44,602 nt of DNA from Geminicoccaceae bacterium (GTDB lineage Bacteria > Pseudomonadota > Alphaproteobacteria > Geminicoccales > Geminicoccaceae), in assembly GCA_020446525.1 (NCBI GenBank), contig JAGREO010000003.1, positions 1 through 44,602 on the forward strand, given 5' to 3'. A program made the position numbers and the translations under genes. Below the pieces are notes generated by a model. That model saw nothing but the letters and a program-made list of their open reading frames with translations, did not search any database and was not told the origin of the DNA. Shown here piece after piece: positions 36,863-44,602 of this stretch (within the stretch, counting starts at the first letter, position 1; the number at the start of each line of letters is the position of its first letter).

Positions 36863-37624
36863 TTGGATCCATGGTCCGCCGATGCGCTGCTGTTCGCCGG
36901 CGTCGCCTTCCTGCTTGCGGGTCTGGTCAAGGGCACGATCGGCCTGGGCCTGCCGACCGTGGCCCTGGGCCTGCTGACCACGACGCTCGGCCTGACCAAC
37001 GCCGTCGCCCTGATGCTCATTCCGGCCGTCGTCACCAACGCCGCCCAGGCGGTCGACATCGGCGCCGGCACCGCGCGCGCCAAGGCGATGCTCCGGCGCT
37101 TCTGGCCTCTGCTGCTCACGGTCGCCATCGGTGTCTGGATCGGTGCCGGCACCTTGAGCCGCACCACCTCCTCGGCACCGGCCGCCATGCTCGGCCTCCT
37201 GATCGCGCTTCACGCGACGATCAGCCTCGCCACGCCGCAGGTTCCGGCACCGGGGCGGCACGAGCGCTGGCTCTCGCCGGTGGTGGGCCTGATCAACGGC
37301 ATCATCACCGGCTTCACAGGTTCGTCGGTGATCCCGGCGGTGCTCTACATGCAGGCGCTGGGGCTGAAGAAGGACGAGCTCGTCCAGGCGATGGGCATGC
37401 TCTTCGGCATCTCCACCTTGATGCTGACGCTGGCCTTCACCCGCTACGGCATGCTGACGGCCGATCTGGCACTGCTCTCCGCCCTGGTCATGGTCCCGGC
37501 CTTTCTCGGCATGTGGCTCGGCCAGCAGGTCCGCCGCCGGGTCTCCGAGGAGCGCTTCCGTCGCATGCTGTTCGTCGGGCTGCTGCTGCTCGGGCTCTAT
37601 GTGCTGGCGCGGTCGCTGGGGTGA
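36863..37624 (+). CDS. TauE/SafE-family membrane transporter
   Basis: 253 residues, TTG start at 36863; no ATG or GTG exists in frame before the second helix. Seven or eight hydrophobic helices and two repeated motifs (LAGLVKGTIGLGLP in the N-half, NGIITGFTGSSVIPA in the C-half) are the TauE/SafE pattern, a family that moves sulfonates, sulfite or other small anions. It is coupled to the enolase-superfamily gene. A stable hairpin follows 20 bp after its stop. Substrate and direction of transport are not known. Confidence 0.85.
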   Translation: MDPWSADALLFAGVAFLLAGLVKGTIGLGLPTVALGLLTTTLGLTNAVALMLIPAVVTNAAQAVDIGAGTARAKAMLRRFWPLLLTVAIGVWIGAGTLSRTTSSAPAAMLGLLIALHATISLATPQVPAPGRHERWLSPVVGLINGIITGFTGSSVIPAVLYMQALGLKKDELVQAMGMLFGISTLMLTLAFTRYGMLTADLALLSALVMVPAFLGMWLGQQVRRRVSEERFRRMLFVGLLLLGLYVLARSLG

Positions 37625-37644
37625 AAGCGACGAGGAAAAGGGCC

Positions 37645-37673
37645 GATCGTCCGCAACCGTGCTGCGGACGATC
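37645..37673. terminator. Bidirectional hairpin between convergent genes
   Basis: A perfect 11-bp inverted repeat, GATCGTCCGCA (37645-37655) with TGCGGACGATC (37663-37673), has a seven-base loop. It lies in the 74-bp gap between the convergent TauE/SafE and cytochrome b561 genes. There is no T-run on either side, so it may act in a Rho-assisted or RNA-end-stabilising way. Confidence 0.6.
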
Positions 37674-37698
37674 TGCCCCGGAATAGGGATGGAGCGGG

Positions 37699-38253
37699 TC
37701 AGTCGGCCCGCTTGCGGCCCGTAATCATTGCGCCCACGAGGTTCTCCTTGTGCTGCCAGGACGTGAGCAGCACGCCCAGGACGTGCAGGGCGATGAAGGC
37801 GAGGGTGGCGTTGGCGGAGATCTCGTGCAGCGCCTCCACCCACTTGGTGCCCCAGAACGCGTCCGTGGTCATGAGCCAGCCGGAGCCGGCAGCCAGCGCG
37901 CACATGCCGATCAGCGCCAAGACCATCGCACCTCCGGCCGGGTTGTGGCCGAGATACCTCCTTGGATGACCGCCAAGGATGTCAATGAGGTAGCGCGTGA
38001 CGGTGCCGGGTGAGCGGACGAAATCCGCAAACCGCGCATACCGGGTGCCGATCACGCCCCAGACCAGCCGGATCGCGAGCAGGGCGAGCACGACATAGCC
38101 CGCCCCTTCGTGCAGCATTTCGCCCTCCTCGGCGAACCAGGCGGTGGCGAAGGCCGCAACCAGGCTCCAGTGGAACAGGCGCACGACCGGGTCCCACACC
38201 TGGATCATGCTTCTTTCGTTCGACGAGGCGGCTGCCTCGATCCGGCTGGCCAT
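37699..38253 (-). CDS. Cytochrome b561-type membrane protein
   Basis: 184 residues from the ATG at 38253 (AAGGA nine bases upstream). The conserved start VWDPVVRLFHW, four transmembrane helices (near 24-44, 50-68, 105-125 and 140-160) and helix histidines H28, H48, about H133 and H147 fit two b haems. It is a small Ni/Fe-hydrogenase-like or b561-like electron carrier, often found beside PepSY proteins. It lies four bases downstream of the small PepSY gene, so the two form an operon. Partner and quinone reactivity are unknown. Confidence 0.88.
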   Translation of the reverse strand: MASRIEAAASSNERSMIQVWDPVVRLFHWSLVAAFATAWFAEEGEMLHEGAGYVVLALLAIRLVWGVIGTRYARFADFVRSPGTVTRYLIDILGGHPRRYLGHNPAGGAMVLALIGMCALAAGSGWLMTTDAFWGTKWVEALHEISANATLAFIALHVLGVLLTSWQHKENLVGAMITGRKRAD

Positions 38254-38257
38254 GGCG

Positions 38258-38539
38258 TCAGTCCTTCTTCTTGACCAGATCACCGCTGACCGGATCGAGA
38301 TAGAGCTCGACCCGCTTCTGGTTCTTGTCGAAGCCCTTGATCTCCCAGCAGCCATGCTCGACATCGACGCTGCGGACGTCATAGCCGAGGGCGACATATT
38401 TCGCCTTGAGATCGCTCTCGCTCATCCATTGCGCCCGATCGGTCTTGGCGCAGTAATCGTCGTCGGCGGCATGGGCGGCGCTGCCGCCCAAGGCTCCGCC
38501 GATCAACAGGCCGGCGGCGGCAAGAGTGGTGATACGCAT
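38258..38539 (-). CDS. Small exported PepSY-domain protein
   Basis: 93 residues from the ATG at 38539, with AGGAG upstream. The signal peptide ends at SAAHA (about 24). A single PepSY-like domain contains a Cys pair (YCAKTD and HGCWEIKG) and ends RVELYLDPVSGDLVKKKD. It is expected in the periplasm. It is transcribed with cytochrome b561 and is divergent from another PepSY gene that heads a two-component operon. Confidence 0.85.
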   Translation of the reverse strand: MRITTLAAAGLLIGGALGGSAAHAADDDYCAKTDRAQWMSESDLKAKYVALGYDVRSVDVEHGCWEIKGFDKNQKRVELYLDPVSGDLVKKKD

Positions 38540-38560
38540 GACTTGGTCTCCTTGCATCGA

Positions 38561-38576
38561 GGCTCCCGCGGGAGCC
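38561..38576. repeat. 16-bp perfect palindrome in the PepSY-PepSY divergent region
   Basis: GGCTCCCGCGGGAGCC is fully self-complementary. It lies 22 bp upstream of the minus-strand PepSY ATG and about 97 bp before the plus-strand PepSY ATG. It could be a protein-binding site or form a hairpin in the minus-strand leader. Confidence 0.45.
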
Positions 38577-38635
38577 ATTGTTGACGACGAGGGCATCGTG
38601 CACCGGCGACGCTGAACGGGATGCGACGATGTCCG

Positions 38636-38651
38636 TCAGGATTCGTTCAGG
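38636..38651 (+). promoter_or_regulatory. Candidate OmpR/PhoB-family direct-repeat site
   Basis: TCAGG (38636-38640) and TCAGG (38647-38651, within GTTCAGG) are 11 bp apart, the spacing used by winged-helix response regulators. A third CTCAGG follows at once (38652-38657), then a weak -10-like TAGCAT (38662-38667). A TTCAG half-site also occurs on the minus strand (38612-38616). Binding by the regulator encoded at 39050 is inferred. Confidence 0.45.
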
Positions 38652-38672
38652 CTCAGGGAACTAGCATCGGTC

Positions 38673-39050
38673 ATGGGCTCGCATCCGTTTTCCTCTCTGT
38701 TCCTTTCCCGGATCCCGCGCGCGGCGAGGCTGTCCTACCTGCTGCTGGCCCTACTGCTGACCCTGACCTTGGCCGCGGCCGTGGCCGTGGCCGTGCCCTG
38801 TCTGGCCGACGAGGCGGATCAGGATCACGAGGAGGCGCGCAGGCTCATGAAGAGCGGGGCCATCCGCCCCTTGAGCGAGGTCCTGGCCGCCCATGAGCGG
38901 GATCTCGACGGCACGGTGGTCGACGTCGAGCTGGAAGAGGAAGACGGGCGCATCGTCTACGAGCTGATCGTGCTCAGGCCCGACGGCCGCTACCGGGAAA
39001 TCTACGTCGACGCCCGGACGCTGGTGATCGTCAAGGAGGAGCGCCGCTGA
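38673..39050 (+). CDS. PepSY-domain membrane protein heading a two-component operon
   Basis: 125 residues. A strongly hydrophobic segment (about 20-45, Leu/Ala/Val-rich) could be a membrane anchor or a long signal peptide. After it comes a PepSY-like domain (about 55-125, LMKSGAIRPLSEVL ... YREIYVDARTLVIVKEE). The ATG has no close ribosome site, so a different start is possible. Its stop overlaps the ATG of the response regulator. PepSY proteins in such operons are thought to tune the sensor; that is not proven here. Confidence 0.83.
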   Translation: MGSHPFSSLFLSRIPRAARLSYLLLALLLTLTLAAAVAVAVPCLADEADQDHEEARRLMKSGAIRPLSEVLAAHERDLDGTVVDVELEEEDGRIVYELIVLRPDGRYREIYVDARTLVIVKEERR

Positions 39051-39718
39051 TGCGCATCCTGGTCGTCGAGGACGAACGGCGGATCCGCGAGGCGCTGAGC
39101 GCCAGCCTCGCCGAACAGGGCTACATCGTCGAGACCGCAATCGAGGGCGAGGACGGCTGGTTCAAGGGCGACAGCGAGGATTTCGATGCGGTGGTGCTGG
39201 ATCTCGGCCTGCCCGTCCTCGACGGGCTGAGCGTTCTCAGGCGCTGGCGGGCCGCCGGGCGCTCCATGCCGGTCTTGATCCTGACCGCGCGCGGCAGCTG
39301 GAGCGAGAAGGTCGAGGGCATCGATGCCGGCGCCGACGATTATTTGGCCAAGCCCTTCCAGATGGCGGAACTGCTGGCGCGCCTGCGCGCCCTGATCCGC
39401 CGCAGCAAGGGCCTGGCCAGCCCGACCATCGAGATCGGTGGGGTGCGGATCGATGCCGGTGCGGCCAGGGTCCAGGTCCTGGGCCGCCCCGTCGAGCTCT
39501 CGGCCCTGGAGTTCCGGCTGCTCAGCTATCTGATGCACAATGCCGGCAGGGTGGTCTCGCGCATGGAACTCACGGAGCACATCTACGACCAGGATTTCGA
39601 GCGCGACAGCAACACGATCGAGGTGCTGATGGGCCGCCTGCGGCGCAAGCTCGGTGTGCCGCTGGTCCGGACCCGGCGCGGCCTCGGCTACGTGATCGAC
39701 CGGCCCCTGTCCGGCTGA
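39050..39718 (+). CDS. OmpR/PhoB-family response regulator
   Basis: 222 residues, ATG overlapping the PepSY stop. The receiver domain (about 1-115) has acidic pocket E7-D8, phospho-acceptor D51 (LDLGLP) and the conserved Lys in LAKPF. A winged-helix DNA-binding domain (about 125-220, LSALEFRLLSYLMHN, RTRRGLGY) follows. It resembles the QseB/PmrA/CopR group. It probably regulates its own operon and the divergent PepSY-b561 genes through repeats near 38636-38657. Confidence 0.93.
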   Translation: MRILVVEDERRIREALSASLAEQGYIVETAIEGEDGWFKGDSEDFDAVVLDLGLPVLDGLSVLRRWRAAGRSMPVLILTARGSWSEKVEGIDAGADDYLAKPFQMAELLARLRALIRRSKGLASPTIEIGGVRIDAGAARVQVLGRPVELSALEFRLLSYLMHNAGRVVSRMELTEHIYDQDFERDSNTIEVLMGRLRRKLGVPLVRTRRGLGYVIDRPLSG

Positions 39719-39722
39719 GCCG

Positions 39723-41105
39723 ATGTCGCTCGCCCGCTCTTTGCGCTTCAGATTGCTGACGGCGGCCCTCCTGTCGCTGCTCGTGGTGCTGGGCCTGGTC
39801 GGGATCGGTCTGATCTTTTTGTTCGAGAAGCAGGTGGCGAGGCGGATCGAGGCGGAGGCGCTCACCCATCTGGACCAGCTCGTGGCCGCTTTCACGGTCG
39901 ATCCGACGGGCCAGGCAGAGCTGAGCCGGCCGCTCTCCGATCCCCGCTTCACCCGTCCCTTCAGCGGGCTCTACTGGCAGATCGGCCGAAACGGGCGGCC
40001 CTTGCAGACGTCGCGCTCGCTCTGGGACGTCAGCCTCGTCCTGCCCGACGACGGGCTGCAGCCGGGCGGACTGCACCGCCATGACATCGAGGGCCCCGAA
40101 GGGACCAGGCTGCTGGCGCTGGAGCGCGAAGTGGTTCTCGACCTGCCCGCGAGCGACACGCCCTACCGGCTGGTCGTCGCGATCGACGAGCGGGAGCTGA
40201 CCGACGTCGTCGGCGCCTATGCGCGCGACCTGATCCTCACGCTGGCGGCGCTGGCGCTCGTGCTCCTTTCGGCCTCGGCCGTCCAGATCCGCTACGGCCT
40301 GCTGCCCTTCGAGGCGCTGCGTCGGGCGCTGGAGGAGCTGCGCGGCGGCAGCGAGCGGCGCTTGCAGGGGGCGTTTCCGAGCGAGGTGGCGCCGCTGGTG
40401 GCCGATCTCAACGCGCTGCTCGACCAACAGGAGCGCATGGTCGAGCGGGCCCGCGCGCAGGCCGGCGATCTCGCTCATGCGCTCAAGACCCCGTTGACGA
40501 TTCTCGACGGACTGGCGCAGCAGCGGCGCCGCTCCGGTGAGGTCGGCGACACCGTCACGACTCTCGAGCAGGAGGTCGACCGGATGCGCCGGGCGATCGA
40601 GCGCGAGCTCGCCCGGACCCGGGCGCTCACCGCCGGCACCGGCCGCTCGAGGGTGGTCCTGCGCTACCACCTCGACCGGCTCGTTTCGACCATGCGCAAG
40701 CTTCCGGGCGGTGACCGCCTCAAATGGCGCAACCGGGTGCCGGCCGATCTGACGGTGAGCTGGGATCGAGGCGATCTCGACGAGATCTTCGGCAATGTCC
40801 TCGACAATGCCCGCAAATGGGCCCGTCACCGGGTCGAGCTGGATGCCGCGCTGGTCGGATCGATGGTCGAGGTTCGGATCGAGGATGACGGGCCGGGCAC
40901 CCCTGCTGCCGAACTCGGGCGCATCTTCGAGCGCGGCCGACGCGACGAGCAGCAGCCGCACGGTCACGGCCTGGGCTTGGCGATCGTCCGGGATCTGGTC
41001 AATCTGCACGGCGGGAGGATTTCCGCCGGACGCGCCGGGCTCGGCGGCCTGGCCCTGGTCATCGGCCTGCCTCGCGCCCCGCGCATCGACGACACGCCGC
41101 CCTGA
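39723..41105 (+). CDS. Membrane sensor histidine kinase
   Basis: 460 residues, four bases after the regulator gene. Two transmembrane helices (about 10-32 and 165-187) bracket a periplasmic sensing domain. The phosphorylated His is H252 in LAHALKTPL. ATPase boxes are visible: DNARKW (N), EDDGPGTP (G1) and HGHGLGLAIV (G2). It pairs with the response regulator. The signal is unknown; the linked PepSY and b561 genes hint at metal, redox or envelope stress. Confidence 0.92.
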   Translation: MSLARSLRFRLLTAALLSLLVVLGLVGIGLIFLFEKQVARRIEAEALTHLDQLVAAFTVDPTGQAELSRPLSDPRFTRPFSGLYWQIGRNGRPLQTSRSLWDVSLVLPDDGLQPGGLHRHDIEGPEGTRLLALEREVVLDLPASDTPYRLVVAIDERELTDVVGAYARDLILTLAALALVLLSASAVQIRYGLLPFEALRRALEELRGGSERRLQGAFPSEVAPLVADLNALLDQQERMVERARAQAGDLAHALKTPLTILDGLAQQRRRSGEVGDTVTTLEQEVDRMRRAIERELARTRALTAGTGRSRVVLRYHLDRLVSTMRKLPGGDRLKWRNRVPADLTVSWDRGDLDEIFGNVLDNARKWARHRVELDAALVGSMVEVRIEDDGPGTPAAELGRIFERGRRDEQQPHGHGLGLAIVRDLVNLHGGRISAGRAGLGGLALVIGLPRAPRIDDTPP

Positions 41106-41122
41106 AGCCTCCGCGCCTCCGT

Positions 41123-42115
41123 CTATCCCCCCGTCACGCTCATATGCCGCCGCACGGCCGGCTTGGCGGCGCGGCGGTCGATGACGAAATCGTGGCCCTT
41201 GGGCTTTCGGGCGATGCCGGCGCGGATCGCCTCGTCCAGGAGCTCGTTGCTCTCCGAAGCGCGCAAGGGAGCGCGCAGGTCGATCGCGTCCTCCTGGCCC
41301 AGACACATGTACATGGTGCCGGTGCAGGTGACGCGCACTCGGTTGCAGCTCTCGCAGAAATTGTGGGTGAGGGGGGTGATGAACCCGAGCCGGCCGCCGG
41401 TCTCTTTGATTTCGACATAGCGGGCCGGTCCGCCGGTGCGATAGGGGATGTCGGTCAGCGTCCAGCGCCGCTCGAGATCGGCGCGCACCCGCGAGAGCGG
41501 CAGATACTGGTCGGTGCGGTCGCCGTCGATGTCGCCCAAGGGCATGGTCTCGATCAGGGTGAGATCGAAGCCCTCCCGGCCGCACCACTCGATCATCCGG
41601 TCGAACTCGTGCTCGTTGACGCTCTTCAAGGCGACGGCGTTGATCTTGATCGCCAGGCCCGCGGCCTTCGCCACCTCGATGCCGGCCATGACCTTGTCGT
41701 ACTTGCCCCAGCGGGTGATCGCCTCGAAGCGGGCCTTGTCGAGCGTGTCGAGCGAGACGTTGATCCGACGGACACCGGCCGAAGCCAGATCGTCGGCGAA
41801 GCGGCCGAGCTGGCTGCCGTTGGTGGTGATCGTCAGCTCGTCCAGCCGGCCCGTCCCGACCTCACGACCGACCTCGCGAATCAGCCACATGACGTTGCGG
41901 CGCACCAGGGGCTCACCACCGGTCAGCCGGATCTTGCGGATGCCCCGATCGACGAAGGCGCCGCAGAGCCGTGCCAATTCCTCGAGCGTCAGCAGGTCCT
42001 TCTTGGGCAGGAAGGTCATGTCCTCCGCCATGCAGTAGACGCAGCGGAAATCGCATCGGTCGGTGACCGAAATGCGGACATAGGTGATGTGACGATCGAA
42101 CGGATCGATCAGCAT
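41123..42115 (-). CDS. moaA: GTP 3',8-cyclase MoaA
   Basis: 330 residues. The ATG at 42115 has GGGAG nine bases upstream. The radical-SAM cluster motif is C21-x3-C25-x2-C28 (CDFRCVYC), then TGGEPLVRR. The second, C-terminal [4Fe-4S] site is seen as [13 protein letters not shown], and the protein ends in the GG doublet that MoaA needs. It makes the first molybdopterin precursor from GTP. It is convergent with the histidine kinase (17-bp gap) and divergent from nadK. Confidence 0.95.
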   Translation of the reverse strand: MLIDPFDRHITYVRISVTDRCDFRCVYCMAEDMTFLPKKDLLTLEELARLCGAFVDRGIRKIRLTGGEPLVRRNVMWLIREVGREVGTGRLDELTITTNGSQLGRFADDLASAGVRRINVSLDTLDKARFEAITRWGKYDKVMAGIEVAKAAGLAIKINAVALKSVNEHEFDRMIEWCGREGFDLTLIETMPLGDIDGDRTDQYLPLSRVRADLERRWTLTDIPYRTGGPARYVEIKETGGRLGFITPLTHNFCESCNRVRVTCTGTMYMCLGQEDAIDLRAPLRASESNELLDEAIRAGIARKPKGHDFVIDRRAAKPAVRRHMSVTGG

Positions 42116-42151
42116 GGTGTCTCGCTCCCGAGCCGCATCCGGTCTTTTTCG

Positions 42152-42180
42152 GCGACAGTGCCGGCCGGCGACCCTATGTT
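42152..42180 (+). promoter_or_regulatory. Candidate promoter for nadK
   Basis: GCGACA (42152-42157) and TATGTT (42175-42180) are 17 bp apart, each matching four of six sigma-70 consensus bases. They lie 48 bp before the ATG at 42228, in the 112-bp divergent gap with moaA. Confidence 0.33.
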
Positions 42181-42227
42181 CGGCGCCCGACCGGCGATAT
42201 GGACGGCAAGAAGGGTAGCATGACCGC

Positions 42228-42986
42228 ATGAAACTGTCATTTCCCGCCGCCAACACCGACGAGGCGCACGACGCCCAGGCGGTGCTCACACGCCGCTACG
42301 ACAACTGCCCGATCGACGAAGCCGACGTCGTCGTCCCGCTCGGCGGTGACGGCTTCATGCTGGAGACCCTGCACCGCGAGCCGATCATCGACAAGCCGAT
42401 CTACGGCATGAATCTGGGGACGGTGGGCTTCCTTCTCAACCAGTATCAGCCGACCGGCCTGCGCGACCGGATCAGGAACGCCATGCGCATCGAGCTGCAC
42501 CCTCTGCGGATGCGCGCCAGGCTGCTCGACGGTACGGTCCACGAGGGCTTCGCCGTCAACGAGGTCTCGGTCTTCCGCGAGACGCGGCAGGCCGCCAAGC
42601 TCTCGATCGACATCGACGGCGTGTGCCGGATGCCCGAACTGGTCTGCGACGGGCTGCTGGTGGCCACACCGGCCGGTTCTACCGCCTACAACCTGTCGGC
42701 CAACGGGGCGATCATTCCCCTCGGCAGCCAGCTCGTGGCGCTCACGCCGATCAGCGCCTTCCGCCCGCGCCGCTGGAGCGGTGCCCTGCTGCCCAACGAC
42801 GTGCGGTTTCTCATCCGGGTCAACAATCCGCAGAAACGGCCCGTCAGTGCCGTCGGCGACTTCACCGAGGTGCGTGACGTGGTCGAGGTGGAGATCTGGG
42901 AGGACAAGGACTTCTTCTTCGAGCTGCGTTTCGACCCGGAGCACAATCTCGAAGAGCGCATCCTGAACGAGCAGTTCACATCCTGA
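42228..42986 (+). CDS. nadK: NAD kinase
   Basis: 252 residues, short as in alphaproteobacterial NadK. The GGDG motif is at 39-42, with [13 protein letters not shown], the second-domain signature [22 protein letters not shown], and [15 protein letters not shown]. It phosphorylates NAD to NADP. Its 3' end overlaps the convergent prmC gene by 11 bp. Confidence 0.93.
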   Translation: MKLSFPAANTDEAHDAQAVLTRRYDNCPIDEADVVVPLGGDGFMLETLHREPIIDKPIYGMNLGTVGFLLNQYQPTGLRDRIRNAMRIELHPLRMRARLLDGTVHEGFAVNEVSVFRETRQAAKLSIDIDGVCRMPELVCDGLLVATPAGSTAYNLSANGAIIPLGSQLVALTPISAFRPRRWSGALLPNDVRFLIRVNNPQKRPVSAVGDFTEVRDVVEVEIWEDKDFFFELRFDPEHNLEERILNEQFTS

Positions 42987-43905
42987 TCTCCGATGTACGC
43001 GGCTCACTCTGAGCGCTTCGTCGTCGGCGTATCGTGAGGCAGCGTGTGTGCCCCGCGAGATCGGCGCGGCGCGCGATGGTCTCGAGACTGGCGGCCGCGA
43101 CGATCGCTTCGATGGAACGCGCCTGGCCGCGACCGATCTCCACCATGCAGAGCCCGTCGGGCGCCAGGAGTCGCGGCAGATCGGCTGCAATCGCGCGATA
43201 GGCGTCGAGGCCGTCGACGCCGCCGATCAATGCCGCTTCGGGCTCGAAGAGGCGAACCTCCGCCTCCAGCGCCGCGTGCTCGGCCGCCGTGACATAGGGC
43301 GGATTGCTCACCACCAGATCGAACGGGCCGACGAGTGCCTGAGCCCAGTCACCGCGCAGGAGCCGTGCACGCGCGGCGCAGCCCGCCGCCTCGGCGTTGG
43401 TGCGGGTGCAATCGAGCGCCTCGCGGCTTCGATCGACGCCCACACCGACGGCGTTGCGATAAAGGTGCAAGAGGGTGACGAGGATGCAGCCGGAGCCGGT
43501 GCCGAGATCAAGGATACGCAGCGGCCGCCGCCGACCCGGCCATCGGTGGAGCACCTCCTCGATCAGATGTTCCGTCTCGGGCCGCGGCACGAGCACGCCC
43601 GGGACGATGTGCAGATCGAGGTCCCAGAACGCGCGGCGCCCGGTGACGTAGGCCAGAGGCTCGCGGGCCGTCCGGCGGCGCAGCACTGCCTCGAACGCGG
43701 CGTGAAGCGCGACCGGCGCCGTCTCGTCGCCGTTCGCCATCTGCTCTTCCACCGGGCGGCCGCTCAGGTGAGCCATCAGCAGCCGAGCCTCACGTCGGGG
43801 TGCGCCGATACCCGCCTCGGCGAGACGTCGTGCCGCATCGGCGATCAACGCGTCGAAACTTCGTGGCGATCGGGACGGTGCAGCACCGTCAGCCGCTCTC
43901 GGCAA
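42976..43905 (-). CDS. prmC: Peptide chain release factor N5-glutamine methyltransferase
   Basis: 309 residues from a TTG at 43905; a GTG at 43950 would extend it by 15 codons and deepen the overlap with prfA. The helical N-terminal domain ([12 protein letters not shown]) and Rossmann methyltransferase core ([11 protein letters not shown]) end in the substrate motif SNPPYVT. PrmC methylates the Gln of the GGQ loop of release factors. Its start lies inside the 3' end of prfA, the usual coupling of these genes. The start codon is uncertain; the function is clear. Confidence 0.92.
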   Translation of the reverse strand: MPRAADGAAPSRSPRSFDALIADAARRLAEAGIGAPRREARLLMAHLSGRPVEEQMANGDETAPVALHAAFEAVLRRRTAREPLAYVTGRRAFWDLDLHIVPGVLVPRPETEHLIEEVLHRWPGRRRPLRILDLGTGSGCILVTLLHLYRNAVGVGVDRSREALDCTRTNAEAAGCAARARLLRGDWAQALVGPFDLVVSNPPYVTAAEHAALEAEVRLFEPEAALIGGVDGLDAYRAIAADLPRLLAPDGLCMVEIGRGQARSIEAIVAAASLETIARRADLAGHTRCLTIRRRRSAQSEPRTSEIRM

Positions 43906-44602
43906 GCCGTTCCGCCTGATCGTGCGACACCAGCGCGTCGGTGATCTCACTCAGGGCCTCGCCCGAGAGCACCTGTTCGAGTTTGTAGAGGGTGAGGTTG
44001 ATGCGATGGTCGGTCACCCGGCCCTGCGGGAAATTGTAGGTGCGTATCCGTTCGCTGCGGTCGCCCGAGCCGACCTGGCCGCGGCGATCGGCCGAACGTT
44101 CCGCCGCCAGCCGCTGGCGCTCCATCTCGTAGAGCCTGGCGCGCAGCAGCTTGAGCGCCTTCGCTTTGTTCTTGTGCTGCGACTTCTCGTCCTGGATGGC
44201 GACGACGATGCCCGTGGGCAGATGAGTCAGGCGCACCGCGCTTTCGGTCTTGTTGACGTGCTGGCCGCCGGCGCCGCTGGCGCGATAGACGTCGACCCGC
44301 AGATCGCCCTCGTCGACGTCGAAATCCACCTCTTCGGCCTCCGGCAGCACCGCGACGGTGGCGGCCGAGGTGTGGATGCGGCCGCCGGCTTCGGTGACGG
44401 GCACGCGCTGAACCCGGTGCACGCCCGCCTCGTACTTCAATCGCGAGAAGACACCGCGTCCGCTGATTTCCGCAATCAGCTCCTTGAGGCCGCCCAGCTC
44501 GTTCTCGCTCGACGACATGATCTCGACGCGCCAGCCTTCGGCCGCGGCGTGACGCTGATACATGCGAAAGAGATCGGCGGCGAACAGCGCCGCCTCGTCG
44601 CC
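43889..44602 (-). CDS. prfA: Peptide chain release factor 1, N-terminus beyond the window
   Basis: The frame is open to the right edge, so only the last 237 codons are present. GAGGQHVNK is the peptidyl-tRNA hydrolysis loop. [14 protein letters not shown] contains the PxT codon-reading motif (PVT) in place of the SPF of RF2, so it is RF1, which reads UAA and UAG. The C-terminal [15 protein letters not shown] is also conserved. The GGQ Gln is the expected substrate of the adjacent PrmC. Confidence 0.95.
   Translation of the reverse strand, partial: GDEAALFAADLFRMYQRHAAAEGWRVEIMSSSENELGGLKELIAEISGRGVFSRLKYEAGVHRVQRVPVTEAGGRIHTSAATVAVLPEAEEVDFDVDEGDLRVDVYRASGAGGQHVNKTESAVRLTHLPTGIVVAIQDEKSQHKNKAKALKLLRARLYEMERQRLAAERSADRRGQVGSGDRSERIRTYNFPQGRVTDHRINLTLYKLEQVLSGEALSEITDALVSHDQAERLAESG

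Noticed and set aside
1..44602. CRISPR arrays, tRNA or rRNA genes, insertion sequences, phage or toxin-antitoxin genes
   Set aside because: No regularly spaced repeats, cloverleaf-like sequences, transposase motifs or terminal inverted repeats were seen; intergenic gaps are short and mostly accounted for.

Overview
The window is GC-rich, gene-dense bacterial chromosome with short intergenic gaps and many overlapping stop/start codons. The gene content fits an alphaproteobacterium: a PHA synthase / FabI / MaoC-PTA / acetate kinase operon, ccoGHI, a short NadK next to MoaA, and prfA-prmC. I cannot name the genus. No rRNA, tRNA, CRISPR array, insertion sequence or phage gene was seen.

Region 1 (1-18833, all minus strand) is the unusual part. 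After the 5' end of leuD at the left edge come, in transcription order from the right: a PP2C phosphatase, a membrane Ser/Thr kinase with a DUF4384-like tail, a cytochrome c554-like multihaem protein, a FAD oxidoreductase fused to two cyclic-nucleotide-binding domains and four [4Fe-4S] sites, a membrane dihaem cytochrome b, an FHA-domain membrane decahaem cytochrome, a double-GlcG-domain exported protein, an outer-membrane beta-barrel, a decahaem cytochrome with an LVIVD beta-propeller, and a membrane FHA protein. Read as one system, this is a possible electron path from a cytoplasmic nucleotide donor through FAD, Fe-S and haem b to periplasmic and outer-membrane haems. It is packaged with a phosphothreonine signalling set and a cyclic-nucleotide sensor. 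Direction of electron flow and substrate are not shown by the sequence.

Region 2 (19166-25206, plus) holds an OmpA-family protein divergent from the phosphatase, then phaC-fabI-maoC/pta-ackA, a carbon-overflow and storage operon. Region 3 (25457-30645) holds ccoG-ccoH-ccoI for cbb3 oxidase assembly (the oxidase genes and ccoS are absent) and a cysteine synthase. Region 4 (30827-37624) is a tightly packed run: beta-carbonic anhydrase, RND membrane-fusion protein, RND pump, an enolase-superfamily dehydratase/racemase and a TauE/SafE permease. It ends at a strong hairpin.

Region 5 (37699-41105) has cytochrome b561 and PepSY genes on the minus strand, divergent from a PepSY / OmpR-type regulator / histidine kinase operon. 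Direct repeats and a perfect palindrome lie between them. Region 6 (41123-44602) is housekeeping: moaA, nadK, prmC and the 3' part of prfA.
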